DNA of 14,724 nt from CAYNFH01 sp964396385. Its GTDB lineage: Bacteria; Armatimonadota; Chthonomonadetes; Chthonomonadales; CAJBBX01. The notes beneath the pieces were generated by a model, which was given only the letters and a program-made list of their open reading frames with translations, searched no databases and was not told where the DNA came from. The stretch lies in contig CAYNFH010000167.1 in NCBI GenBank assembly GCA_964396385.1, forward strand, positions 1 to 14,724. The letters are read 5' to 3'. Shown in pieces: positions 6,954 to 14,203 of the stretch (positions are counted from its first letter, which is position 1; the number at the start of each line of letters is the position of its first letter). The position numbers and the translations under genes were made by a program.

Positions 6954-7664
6954 ATGAACCTTCTGGAAGCGATGCGACGTCACAGGCGGCCGGAGATCCG
7001 GCGGGCCAGGGAGGCGCTGCGCCGCAGGCCGCGCACGCGGGAAGCCTACATGGCGCTCTCGTGGGCCTATCGGGAAGCCGGCATGTGGTTCTCCAGCGCA
7101 TCGGCTCTGCGGAGGGCCGTGCGCGCATTCCCGGACGATGTCGACCTCTGGATTCTGCTGGGCGGAGCCTGCACGGGATGCGAGCGCCACATGGAGGCGG
7201 AGGTGGCCTACCGACGGGCGCTGGAGCTGCGGCCGCATCGCGTCACGGTCTACAACCTGCTCGGCATCAGCCTCTACCGCCGTGGTGAGTGGGACCGAGC
7301 CCTAGAAGGCTTTGAAGCCGCGTTGCGGGTCGCGCCGGAAGACGACACCGCGTGGTGCGGAGCCGGATATGTCCACAAGAACGTCGGCCTGCTGGAGGAA
7401 GCCCTCGCTGCGTACAAGGAAGCCCGCCGGCTGAATCCCTCCAACGTGGTGGCGTTATGCGGCATGGGGGACGTGTACGAGAATCTCGGCGACCGCGAGC
7501 AAATGCAGGGGCCCTATGAGGAAGCGGCGAGGACCGGCGGCCCCTCTGTCTTGGCCCATCTCAAGCTCAGGGAAGCCTGCCTCGCCCGCGGTGACGAGCA
7601 GGGCGCAGAGCAGGAGTTTGCCGCCCTTGTCGCTATCCTCCGCCGCACCAACATCCCCCGCTAG
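6954..7664 (+). CDS. tetratricopeptide repeat protein
   Basis: The product (236 residues) is made almost wholly of TPR-like helical pairs. About six units of 34 residues start near 30, 64, 98, 132, 166 and 200, with typical positions such as LLGISLYRRGEWDRALEGF (102-120) and GAGYVHKNVGLLEEALAAY. There is no signal peptide or TM, so it should be a cytoplasmic scaffold or adaptor. The N-terminus is very Arg-rich (RRHRRPEIRRARE). The start is uncertain: ATG 6954 gives a natural N-terminus, while TTG 6915 would add 13 residues. It lies 66 bp after oppD and may be read through from that operon. The partner is unknown. It is convergent with a permease that also carries a TPR-like domain, but the two are not obviously copies. 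Confidence 0.82.
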   Translation: MNLLEAMRRHRRPEIRRAREALRRRPRTREAYMALSWAYREAGMWFSSASALRRAVRAFPDDVDLWILLGGACTGCERHMEAEVAYRRALELRPHRVTVYNLLGISLYRRGEWDRALEGFEAALRVAPEDDTAWCGAGYVHKNVGLLEEALAAYKEARRLNPSNVVALCGMGDVYENLGDREQMQGPYEEAARTGGPSVLAHLKLREACLARGDEQGAEQEFAALVAILRRTNIPR

Positions 7665-7709
7665 TCTGACTCTGATGAGATAAGCGCGATCTGCGACGTC
7701 ATTTTGTAG

Positions 7710-7731
7710 GGGCCGGGCGCCGTCCCGGCCC
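7710..7731. repeat. GC-rich hairpin between convergent genes
   Basis: GGGCCGGG (7710-7717) and CCCGGCCC (7724-7731) form a perfect 8-bp stem with a 6-nt loop, in the 121-bp gap between the convergent TPR gene and the permease-TPR gene. The right part, CCGTCCCGGCCC (7720-7731), also occurs at 85-96, so this is probably another dispersed repeat fragment. No T-run follows on either strand. It could act as a barrier at the convergent 3' ends, but it is not a canonical intrinsic terminator. Confidence 0.55.
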
Positions 7732-7785
7732 GGGCCGTGGCTGCGCGGTGACCAGTTTGGTCTATCCGAAAACGCTCCTATCGGA

Positions 7786-9366
7786 CTACCGCATAAACCG
7801 GCGGGCCATGCGCTCCGCGTCGCGGGACATGGCTTCCCACTTCATGAGCTGCCCGGCGCGGGCGTTGATCCGGCCAGCGTTGTGCGCCTCGCGGTATGCG
7901 GCGGCCGTCGCAAAGGTCTGGCGTGCCGCCTCCTTCGCTCCCGCTGAGTCGCCCAGGCCGTTCCGGATCTCGGCCAGCTCCGCCCAGGCGGTGAAGCGAT
8001 CCTGGATGGGCGCAGAAGCCTGCCAATCCGCGGCCCACTTCTCGGCCGCCCGCAAATCGTGGCGCTCGCGGGCGTAATCCACCAGATAGTGGAGCGCCTC
8101 CGAGCGGAAGGCCGAGTTCGGGCGGCGGCGGAGCAGTTCGGCATAGGCGTCTGCCGCCTGCTGGTGAAGGTTGGCGCCGTCGTAGACCATAGCCTTTTCG
8201 TGCAGCGCGTAGTCCACGTAGGGACTGCCCGGGTAGCTGTCGACCACCCGCTGGAAGAGAGCCGCCCGATCCTCCACGGGGCCCTCCTCGCGGCCGACCA
8301 TCCGAACGAGCAGGTCTGCCGCGCTGGCCGCCCACATGCTGTGCGGCATCCGGTCCAGGACCTCCCGCAGCTCGCGGCGGTGTTGGGCAGTATTGCCGAG
8401 CATATCCGCCTCGTCCTCCTGCTGGAGTCTCCACGCACTCTGTACCGGACCGAGGTACCGATGGAACGCCGGGCCGAAAAGATACGAGACGGGTATTGGA
8501 CCGAAGGAGCCGAACTGCAGCCGGAACCATCCTCCGTCATTGGGGTCGAGGCTCCCCCGGTGTGCGTATCCGTACGCGACCTTGGCCGTCGCTCCCAGTA
8601 TCAGATAGACGCAGAGGAATGCGGCTGCCCACCCCACCGTTCGGCGTCGCGCCCGCATGGTGGGCGGCACGCCCAACTGGAACACCAGCCGGCGGTGCAG
8701 CGCATACAGCAGGACCGCCGCGACCAGCAGCAGGATCTTGGAAACCCACCACGGCGTGATGTTCAGGTTGAAGCTAAGCTTGGGCGCGCCCACGTACGAG
8801 GCGTAGCTGTGGAGGCCGAAGTAGGCGTTCATGGGCGGACCCGGCGGCAGGTTCAGCGCCCAGTAGAGCGCTGCGATGCCGAACCCGGCGAGCGGGTGGC
8901 GGAGCAGCGTGGCGAAGGTCAGCGCCAGCAGCGCCAGGAAGACCGTGGAGGGAATGGAGGCCAGGAACGCGCCTCCCAGGTCGTATGGCTCCATTCCGAA
9001 ATAGAAGGCGGAGAGGGAGAGCAGCTCCAGCAGCCACACCAGCGCAAACACCGCGCCCAACCGGGCCAGAACCACCTTGCCGATGTGCACCGGCTTGGAC
9101 GCCAGGATCGCTCCTACGCGTGACTGGTACTCGGCCGAAAGGATATGAACTGCCAGGAAGGCGGCCAGGAGCGGCGTGATCATCTCCGCGCTGGTCGTCG
9201 GCAGACCGGGGCTGAACTTCTGCGTGACGATGTACCAGAAGACAGACAACTGGCTAACCGCGATCGGGAATACCAGCAGCCACCAGTTGTTGAAGAGAAC
9301 TACACGAAGGTTATAGGTTATCAGAGTCGCTCGCCGCAATTTACGCTTTCCATAACAGCTCGACAA
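7786..9366 (-). CDS. ABC-2-like permease fused to an extracytoplasmic TPR-like domain
   Basis: This 526-residue protein is the last gene of the minus-strand operon. The N-terminal half is an ABC-2-like permease with TMs near 24-46, 61-79, 98-124, 131-155, 158-173, 207-224 and 245-265. The cytoplasmic loop between TM6 and TM7 is basic (HRRLVFQLGVPPTMRARRR, 224-242). The positive-inside rule puts the N-terminus inside and everything after residue 270 outside. The C-terminal half (about 316-495) is alpha-helical with TPR-like pairs, e.g. ALFQRVVDSYPGSPYVDYAL (369-388) and AADAYAELLRRRPNSAFRSE (404-423), reminiscent of BamD/YbgF-type repeats. The start is weak: TTG 9366 touches a 7-bp tandem repeat; TTG 9339, preceded by GGAAAG, is an alternative. 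It lies 33 bp after the upstream permease-thioredoxin gene, with which it probably forms the transmembrane heterodimer. Confidence 0.8.
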   Translation of the reverse strand: MSSCYGKRKLRRATLITYNLRVVLFNNWWLLVFPIAVSQLSVFWYIVTQKFSPGLPTTSAEMITPLLAAFLAVHILSAEYQSRVGAILASKPVHIGKVVLARLGAVFALVWLLELLSLSAFYFGMEPYDLGGAFLASIPSTVFLALLALTFATLLRHPLAGFGIAALYWALNLPPGPPMNAYFGLHSYASYVGAPKLSFNLNITPWWVSKILLLVAAVLLYALHRRLVFQLGVPPTMRARRRTVGWAAAFLCVYLILGATAKVAYGYAHRGSLDPNDGGWFRLQFGSFGPIPVSYLFGPAFHRYLGPVQSAWRLQQEDEADMLGNTAQHRRELREVLDRMPHSMWAASAADLLVRMVGREEGPVEDRAALFQRVVDSYPGSPYVDYALHEKAMVYDGANLHQQAADAYAELLRRRPNSAFRSEALHYLVDYARERHDLRAAEKWAADWQASAPIQDRFTAWAELAEIRNGLGDSAGAKEAARQTFATAAAYREAHNAGRINARAGQLMKWEAMSRDAERMARRFMR

Positions 9367-9393
9367 TCGAAAATCGAAAACTGAAAATTGAAA
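9366..9393. repeat. 7-bp tandem repeat, four units
   Basis: Four consecutive 7-bp units with consensus A(T/C)(C/T)GAAA start at 9366, 9373, 9380 and 9387. They fill the 33-bp gap between the two permease fusion genes and abut the proposed TTG start of the downstream one. The tract is strikingly A/T-rich against its GC-rich surroundings. On the minus strand it reads as T-rich TTTC repeats in the leader of the permease-TPR gene. Confidence 0.8.
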
Positions 9394-9399
9394 ATGTCC

Positions 9400-10716
9400 C
9401 TACTCCGGTTCTTCCTTTAGCCGCAGCTCTACATTTTGGAACAGCGTGCGGCTATCGTTCGCTTCGCCGCCGCCCATGATGCTCCGCAGAGTACGCCGCC
9501 GGTCTGTCACCGCCACAAAGGGGAGCAGCCCCGTTCGATAGGCTGTGGTCATGGAGGACATCTCCGAGATCTGGTCCGCGTTGTGTGTGCTCCAGTCTTG
9601 CACCACGGGAAAGTGGAGGCCCTCGCCCAACGAGAACGCCGCCGCGGCCCCGGAGTCCTCGCTCATGCAGACCGCGATGGGCTGTACTCCGCGGGACCCG
9701 TACCGCTGGTAGACCTCCTCCAGCCTGGAGAGGATCAGGGAGGAATCCGGGTCATTGGGGGACCAGAGCGCGATAACCAGAATGCGGTCCGGGTAGTCGG
9801 CCAGGGAGACCAGGTGACCGCTGCCGTCCGGAAACCGGAACCCCGGGGCGCGCTCTCCCAGGGTGGCGTTCTGCTCGGACATCATAACCAGGGCGGGCTG
9901 CTGCACCGCCAGCGGGTCATGACCCGTCCGGATCGCGTGGTTCAGAGCGAGCCCGCTGAGCACCAGAGCGATGGGGCCGCCGAGCCGCGCCCAGAGCGCC
10001 GCGGGTGCCGCGCCACGTCGCTGCCGCCGGAACAGCCAGCAGGCGAAGCATATCAGCGATATGCCCAGCAGGATGTAGGTCGGGAGGTTCTGCGCGTACG
10101 CCGGGAACAAAGCCTTCGCCAGGAAGCCCTTCCCTGCCAGCGTCAGCACCCAGGCGAGGGCCACCACCGCGCCCGCCAGCGGCGTGCGCGCCATCAGCGC
10201 CAGGGCGTAACTGGCCGCCGCGGTAAAGAAGAGGACGCCCGCCGAGACGAGGAACCGCAGGCCATAGACCGGGAAGCCGGTCAGGCTCCCACTGGCATAG
10301 AGCCGGCTCAGGATCGCTCCGCAGAACAGCGCCGCCAGGACTACGAGCACCTGGAGGTAGACCGCCATGAAGCGGGCGAGCACCAGTCGCTCCGTAGGCT
10401 GCGGCTTGGAGAAGATGATGGCTTCCGTGCGGCTCACCGTGTCCATCACCGCCGCGAGGGACATCCAGATGATCACTATGAAGCCCAGGTAGCGCCACGC
10501 CGCGTCTCCCGCCGCCCAGGCGGAGAGAGAGACGCCACGTCCAGGGGCATCGCCGACGGCCCATCCCACCAGGAGCGCCAGCACCGAGATGAACCGGAAC
10601 GCGGGTCCGCGCAGGGCTGACCGCGCTTCCAGGGATGCCAGCGCCAGTACAGACGCGGGGCGCCTGGACGCGATGGTCCGTGCGGGTATGGCCGGCCGGG
10701 CTTCGGTCACTGCCAT
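9400..10716 (-). CDS. ABC-2-like permease fused to a cysteine-less thioredoxin-fold domain
   Basis: The product is 438 residues from ATG 10716. TMs lie near 41-57, 73-92, 112-133, 153-173, 178-198, 208-226 and 245-260. The TM2-TM3 loop (TVSRTEAIIFSKPQPTERL) and TM6-TM7 loop (RRQRRGAAPAALWAR) are basic, hence cytoplasmic, which leaves the C-terminal domain (286-435) outside. That domain has the TlpA/AhpC-like order: GERAPGFRFPDGSG, LADYPDRILVIALW, a helix ending LEEVYQRYGSRGV, QPIAVCMSED, and the cis-proline loop TGLLPFVAV (P399). The position of the WCxxC motif reads NDPDS (321-325), so both catalytic cysteines are gone; C350 is the only cysteine of the domain. It is therefore probably binding or structural, not redox-active. 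GTG 10755 in the upstream 8-bp repeat is an alternative start. The ATPase gene ends 43 bp upstream. Confidence 0.85.
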   Translation of the reverse strand: MAVTEARPAIPARTIASRRPASVLALASLEARSALRGPAFRFISVLALLVGWAVGDAPGRGVSLSAWAAGDAAWRYLGFIVIIWMSLAAVMDTVSRTEAIIFSKPQPTERLVLARFMAVYLQVLVVLAALFCGAILSRLYASGSLTGFPVYGLRFLVSAGVLFFTAAASYALALMARTPLAGAVVALAWVLTLAGKGFLAKALFPAYAQNLPTYILLGISLICFACWLFRRQRRGAAPAALWARLGGPIALVLSGLALNHAIRTGHDPLAVQQPALVMMSEQNATLGERAPGFRFPDGSGHLVSLADYPDRILVIALWSPNDPDSSLILSRLEEVYQRYGSRGVQPIAVCMSEDSGAAAAFSLGEGLHFPVVQDWSTHNADQISEMSSMTTAYRTGLLPFVAVTDRRRTLRSIMGGGEANDSRTLFQNVELRLKEEPE

Positions 10717-10730
10717 GCGCGATACCCGCA

Positions 10731-10756
10731 CCTGAACACCTGAACACCTGAACACC
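10731..10756. repeat. 8-bp tandem repeat, three units plus two bases
   Basis: CCTGAACA is repeated three times from 10731, followed by CC. On the minus strand it is GTGTTCAG repeats at the 5' edge of the permease-thioredoxin gene. If that gene starts at GTG 10755 (4 nt after the ATPase stop at 10760-10762) the repeat is translated as FRCSGVQV. Gain or loss of one 8-bp unit would then shift the frame. If it starts at ATG 10716 the repeat lies in the leader. Confidence 0.8.
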
Positions 10757-10759
10757 GTC

Positions 10760-11635
10760 TCATGCGGCCCCCTCGTGCATCAGCCAGAGGTAGGCATCTT
10801 CCAGACTCGGCTCCGTCTGCTTGGCGCCCGGCACGGACGTTCCCTCCGAAACGAACCGGATGCGGATGTGACCATTGGAGCGCTTCAGGCCGGTTTCCAG
10901 CACGCGGCTGCGCAGCTCCTCCAGCTCCGAGGGCTCCGCGTCCACCTCCCACACGCGGCCGGAGACCTGATTGAGCATCTCGGGCACCGTGCCCTGGAAC
11001 CGGATGCGCCCCTTGTGCAGCACGGCGACGCGGTCCGCCACCGCCTCCACGTCCTCGATGAGGTGCGTGGAGAGAAGGATCACGCGGTCTCCGCCAAGCT
11101 GGGCCAGCAGCGACCGTAGGCGGATGCGCTCCGCCGGATCCAGACCCGCGGTCGGCTCGTCTACAATCAGGAGCTGCGGGAGGTTTAGCAGCGCCTGCGC
11201 CAGCCCCACACGCTGCCGCATGCCTCCCGAGAACCCTCCCACCCGGCGGTCGCGCACGTCGGAGAGGTGGACCAGCTCCAGCGTCTCATCTATCCGCTTG
11301 CGCCGCTCCTTCGCATCGCCCATGTTGTAGAGCAAGCCGATGTAGTCCAGCGTCTCATAAGCGGTGAGGGAGGGGTAGAGGCCAAAGTCCTGCGGCAGGT
11401 ATCCCAGAATCCGCCGGACCTCGTCCTTCTGGCGGTACACGTCATACCCGGCGACACGGGCTGTTCCGCTTGTGGCGTCCAGAAGGGTGGCGAGGATGGA
11501 CATGAGGGTGCTCTTACCCGCGCCATTCGGGCCCAGCAGGGCAAAAATGCCCGGCGGAATGGTCAGGCTGACCTGGTTCAGGCCGACTACCTTGCCCTCA
11601 TACTCCTTGTGTAGCTGCTCGATTTCGACGTTCAG
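10760..11635 (-). CDS. ABC transporter ATP-binding protein (ABC-2/exporter type), non-AUG start
   Basis: This is the cytoplasmic ATPase expected to drive the two permease fusions downstream. The frame is open back to a stop at 11639-11641. Counting from CTG 11635 gives 291 residues: Walker A GPNGAGKST (35-43), Q-loop Q82 (YLPQDFG), signature FSGGMRQ (135-141), Walker B LLIVDE (155-160) and switch H191. The C-terminal region (about 220-291) resembles the accessory domain of NatA/CcmA-type exporter ATPases. The first in-frame ATG (11503) lies after Walker A, so starting there would give a dead protein. A strong Shine-Dalgarno (GGAGGTGA) sits 6 nt before CTG 11635. ATC 11638 is the only other in-frame option, as there is no ATG or GTG. 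The stop of the NHL gene lies 15 nt upstream, so the two are co-transcribed. Confidence 0.9.
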   Translation of the reverse strand: MNVEIEQLHKEYEGKVVGLNQVSLTIPPGIFALLGPNGAGKSTLMSILATLLDATSGTARVAGYDVYRQKDEVRRILGYLPQDFGLYPSLTAYETLDYIGLLYNMGDAKERRKRIDETLELVHLSDVRDRRVGGFSGGMRQRVGLAQALLNLPQLLIVDEPTAGLDPAERIRLRSLLAQLGGDRVILLSTHLIEDVEAVADRVAVLHKGRIRFQGTVPEMLNQVSGRVWEVDAEPSELEELRSRVLETGLKRSNGHIRIRFVSEGTSVPGAKQTEPSLEDAYLWLMHEGAA

Positions 11636-11638
11636 GAT

Positions 11639-11646
11639 TCACCTCC
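11639..11646 (-). promoter_or_regulatory. ribosome binding site deciding a CTG start
   Basis: GGAGGTGA on the minus strand is the best Shine-Dalgarno match in the window. From the GGAGG core to the CTG at 11635-11633 the spacing is 6 nt. The TGA in the motif is itself the in-frame stop that bounds the ATPase frame, so the protein cannot begin upstream. Confidence 0.7.
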
Positions 11647-11650
11647 GATG

Positions 11651-12895
11651 CTACAGTCCGAAATCGTCATAACGCAGATTCTCCGGAAGCTGGCGCTGGT
11701 CGGAGCCGGGGTGCCAGCGGGATCGCTGCCGGTCGCCGGTTTCGCTGCCGGGCTGTGGAAGCGTGATGCGCCGCACCGCGTTATTCGAGGTATCGGCGAC
11801 GTAGATGCGGCCGTGCCCATCCGGGACGATGGAGCTAATCAGGCCAAAGGTCGCCTTGTCCCCGAACCCGTCGCGGTCCCCGAACAGGACTCCACCGGCG
11901 CGGCAGATCCCTGCGATGACCTGTGCCGCGCCGCGCCGCACCAGGAAGAGCGCGCCGTGGCTCGCGTCCGCCAGGTACCAGCCGTCCGGAGCGGCGGCCG
12001 CGCTGACGGGATGGTGGAGCGTCAGGTTGGAAGACTCAAATTCCACGCCCTCACCCTGCTGCAGGATGTGCACGGCCCCGATGCGGGCGGCCCCCAAGTC
12101 TACCTCGCTCTGGTCCGGCAGAGGTACGGCGATATCCGATGCGCGGGCGGCGACCCAGGAGGGGACTCCGGCGGTGGCGCGTACCGTCTGGACAGTGGCT
12201 GGGGATGTCAGGCGCAGCAGCCGGATACGCCGGTTACCGGAATCGGCGATGAGCAGCGCCTGTCCCTGCGCACCGCGGGACCACGCCAGCGCTGTCGGCA
12301 GGTTGAACCTGGCCGTTGCGGCAGGTCCGTCAGCCATGCCGGCTGAACCTCCCGCGATAGTCGAGACCTGGCCGCCCTGAATCCGGCGGATCCGCTGGTT
12401 GCCCGTGTCCGCCACGTAGATAGCGCCGTCCGGGCCGACCGCCACGCCGGTCGGCCCGTTGAACAGGGACTGTCCAACGGGACCGTCCCGCAATCCGGGC
12501 ATACTCCCGGCCAGCGTGGACGTGTGGCCGTCCGGCGTAACCACCCGGAGCCGGTTGTTGCGCGTGTCCGCCACGTAAAGAGCGCCGCTTCGGTCAAGCG
12601 CGATGCCGGTGGGACCGTCAAACCGCGCGTCTCGCCCATTTCCGTCCGTATCGCCGGGGTCCTGCGCTCCGGCAAGCGTGTCCACCTGCACCTCGTGCAG
12701 CCCCCCAATGAAGAGTTCCGGTGGAGCGCCGCGCGATGGCCCGCTTGGCCCGCCCCGGATCGTGCCGCGATGGACCGCGACAAGTCCCTGCCACCAGAAG
12801 TATTGAATTGCAACGAGCACGAGCAGGATAACGGCCGCGGCGATGCGCGGGTCTACGTTGCGGGCGGCGGATCTTCCGACACTCACGGTCCTCAC
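11651..12895 (-). CDS. membrane-anchored NHL-repeat beta-propeller protein
   Basis: The product has 414 residues. A basic N-terminus (RSAARNVDPR) and one uncleaved TM (17-37) make it a type II membrane protein with the rest outside. The extracytoplasmic part is an NHL propeller. Repeats with the typical FDGPTGIALDRSGALYVAD-TRNNRLRVV pattern lie near 91-119, 144-172 and 197-228, and a last clear one is near 356-385 (GRIYVADTSNNAVRRI). The segments between them (VDTLAG, TSTLAG, VSTIAG) are the usual linking strands with DG-rich turns. Blades between about 230 and 350 are degenerate. NHL propellers usually bind protein or carbohydrate ligands; no catalytic residues are visible. GTG 12895 is chosen; GTG 12886 (codon 4) is equally possible. 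The gap to the upstream propeller gene is 58 bp and to the ATPase 15 bp. Confidence 0.87.
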   Translation of the reverse strand: MRTVSVGRSAARNVDPRIAAAVILLVLVAIQYFWWQGLVAVHRGTIRGGPSGPSRGAPPELFIGGLHEVQVDTLAGAQDPGDTDGNGRDARFDGPTGIALDRSGALYVADTRNNRLRVVTPDGHTSTLAGSMPGLRDGPVGQSLFNGPTGVAVGPDGAIYVADTGNQRIRRIQGGQVSTIAGGSAGMADGPAATARFNLPTALAWSRGAQGQALLIADSGNRRIRLLRLTSPATVQTVRATAGVPSWVAARASDIAVPLPDQSEVDLGAARIGAVHILQQGEGVEFESSNLTLHHPVSAAAAPDGWYLADASHGALFLVRRGAAQVIAGICRAGGVLFGDRDGFGDKATFGLISSIVPDGHGRIYVADTSNNAVRRITLPQPGSETGDRQRSRWHPGSDQRQLPENLRYDDFGL

Positions 12896-12953
12896 CCCCT
12901 GGTCATCCTCTCGGCGTAGGAGAAGCGGCGATGCGATACCTTGGCGCGCCCAC

Positions 12954-14006
12954 TCACGGACGCGGAAGGACGTACAGCGTCAACCGGCCGGCCGGATCGC
13001 CAATACGGCGCAGCAGTACGTCTCGGTCCCCTATCGCCAGTGGCTCGTATCCCGCCGGCAGACGAACGGCTCGCGGCAGCTCCTGGTTGTTCGTGACCAT
13101 CCACAGCGTCACAGGGTTGTAGCCGCCCACATAGTAGATGTCCCGGCCTGCCATGAATAGCTGGCCGCCCGAAGGCAGCCAGTCGCCCAGCGTCGTTGGT
13201 GCCGAGGCGCCGGGTCCGATGGCCCGCACGCAGGATACGGTGCCGTAGTTGCTGGAGTCCTGGCTCGCGCTGGCCCAGACCACCGTTCCGTCTTCGCGCA
13301 GGAGCGCGGGGTAGGACCCGATCTGGCCGGCAATCCGGTGCGGCGCCCCGCCGCCGACGCACGGCACGTCGTAAAACGCCATGGATGCCGACGGAAAGGA
13401 GGGATTTGCGTCGATGAAGACGTGGCCGTTGTGCGCGCCGAGCGCGCGCGCATCCGCCTCCGGCAGCGCGGCAATCGGTAGGGGACGGCCTCCGCTGTCG
13501 GCCGCTAGAACCTGGACGGTGGGCGCCAGCGCCGGAACGGGCACGCTGGTCCGGACCATGCCCGGCTGCTGGACGGTCCAGATAATCCGGTTGGAAGCGA
13601 AGCAGGGGCGTCCAGCCGGTGCCGTGCCGGACCACACCGTACGCTTTGCGCCTCCGGCTGGGCCCGCCATTACCGACCACTGAGGGCCATCCCGCTGGGT
13701 CCAGGCGACGTTATCTGCCTGCACGTCGAAACCCGCGATAGCGTCCGCAGTGGCAATCAGCGCTACGCTGCCGCCGCTCGCGCGCACCAGGCGGGCTCTG
13801 CCGTGGTCCGGTCGCTCCAGCCAGTACCATGTGCCTCCGCGCTCTACAGCCTCCTGGGGCGCAGCGCCTGCCTCGACCAGCCTTACGGGTCGAGCGCCAC
13901 GCACAACCCACCACGCGGCAATGAGCACGGCGGCTCCGGCGGCAAGGGCCAGTACAGGCGCCCGGCGGTTTTGGCGGACGGATTCCAAAAAGCTTGCTCG
14001 GATCAA
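12954..14006 (-). CDS. membrane-anchored beta-propeller-like protein, first gene of the ABC operon
   Basis: The product has 350 residues and an unknown role. The N-terminus is basic (RQNRR) with one TM at 17-36 and no cleavage site, so it is a type II anchored protein facing outside. The remainder is almost all beta strand, in repeated short units such as GTWYWLERPDHGRARLVRAS, NVAWTQRDGPQWSVM, NRIIWTVQQPG, GTVVWASASQDS and DIYYVGGYNPVTLWMV. Each resembles a blade of a TolB/DUF5050-like propeller. Four cysteines may form disulfides. The start is a weak TTG at 14006; no other in-frame start exists before the stop at 14049-14051, and no good Shine-Dalgarno is visible. A promoter-like sequence lies about 70-95 bp upstream. 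Genomic linkage suggests it works with the NHL protein and the ABC exporter. Confidence 0.78.
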   Translation of the reverse strand: MIRASFLESVRQNRRAPVLALAAGAAVLIAAWWVVRGARPVRLVEAGAAPQEAVERGGTWYWLERPDHGRARLVRASGGSVALIATADAIAGFDVQADNVAWTQRDGPQWSVMAGPAGGAKRTVWSGTAPAGRPCFASNRIIWTVQQPGMVRTSVPVPALAPTVQVLAADSGGRPLPIAALPEADARALGAHNGHVFIDANPSFPSASMAFYDVPCVGGGAPHRIAGQIGSYPALLREDGTVVWASASQDSSNYGTVSCVRAIGPGASAPTTLGDWLPSGGQLFMAGRDIYYVGGYNPVTLWMVTNNQELPRAVRLPAGYEPLAIGDRDVLLRRIGDPAGRLTLYVLPRP

Positions 14007-14072
14007 GTGGAATAAGTGCGCGGCGCACGCGGAAGCAGCCGGGGCAGATCAGGGGCAGCGCGCCATGTCCCC

Positions 14073-14101
14073 ATTATACAGAAGGCCGGCGAATCCGTCC
14101 A
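14073..14101 (-). promoter_or_regulatory. predicted sigma-70-like promoter of the minus-strand ABC operon
   Basis: Read on the minus strand, TGGACG (14101-14096) and a perfect TATAAT (14078-14073) are separated by 17 bp. The -35 matches TTGACA at four of six positions. Transcription would start near 14066, giving a leader of about 60 nt before the TTG at 14006. An A/T-rich hexamer like this stands out in GC-rich DNA. It is inferred from sequence alone. Confidence 0.6.
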
Positions 14102-14159
14102 GTTCCCCGAGTTCCCCGTGGGTCTTGAGGCCTGGGCGGGAGGGGTGAGACATTGTCTC

Positions 14160-14184
14160 AATTTGACACGCCGCGTGTCAAATT
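14160..14184. promoter_or_regulatory. perfect palindrome, possible regulator binding site
   Basis: The 11-bp arms, AATTTGACACG (14160-14170) and its exact reverse complement (14174-14184), are separated by CCG. The site lies about 60 bp upstream of the predicted -35 of the ABC operon. A closely related palindrome sits at 14517-14540. It suits a dimeric repressor or activator site, or a repeat end. Neither is proven. Confidence 0.5.
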
Positions 14185-14203
14185 CACGCCTTGCCACTCT
14201 CCA

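Noticed and set aside
5574..7238. 554-codon minus-strand open frame opposite oppC, oppD and the TPR gene
   Set aside because: It spans three genuine plus-strand genes and encodes an Arg/His/Pro-rich product typical of antisense frames in GC-rich DNA.
7710..7731. Intrinsic bidirectional terminator between convergent genes
   Set aside because: The stem is strong but no T-run follows on either strand.
11290..11544. Alternative frame across the ATPase Walker A region, suggesting a frameshift
   Set aside because: The ATPase frame is continuous from the stop at 11639 through Walker A to its end, so no frameshift is needed.
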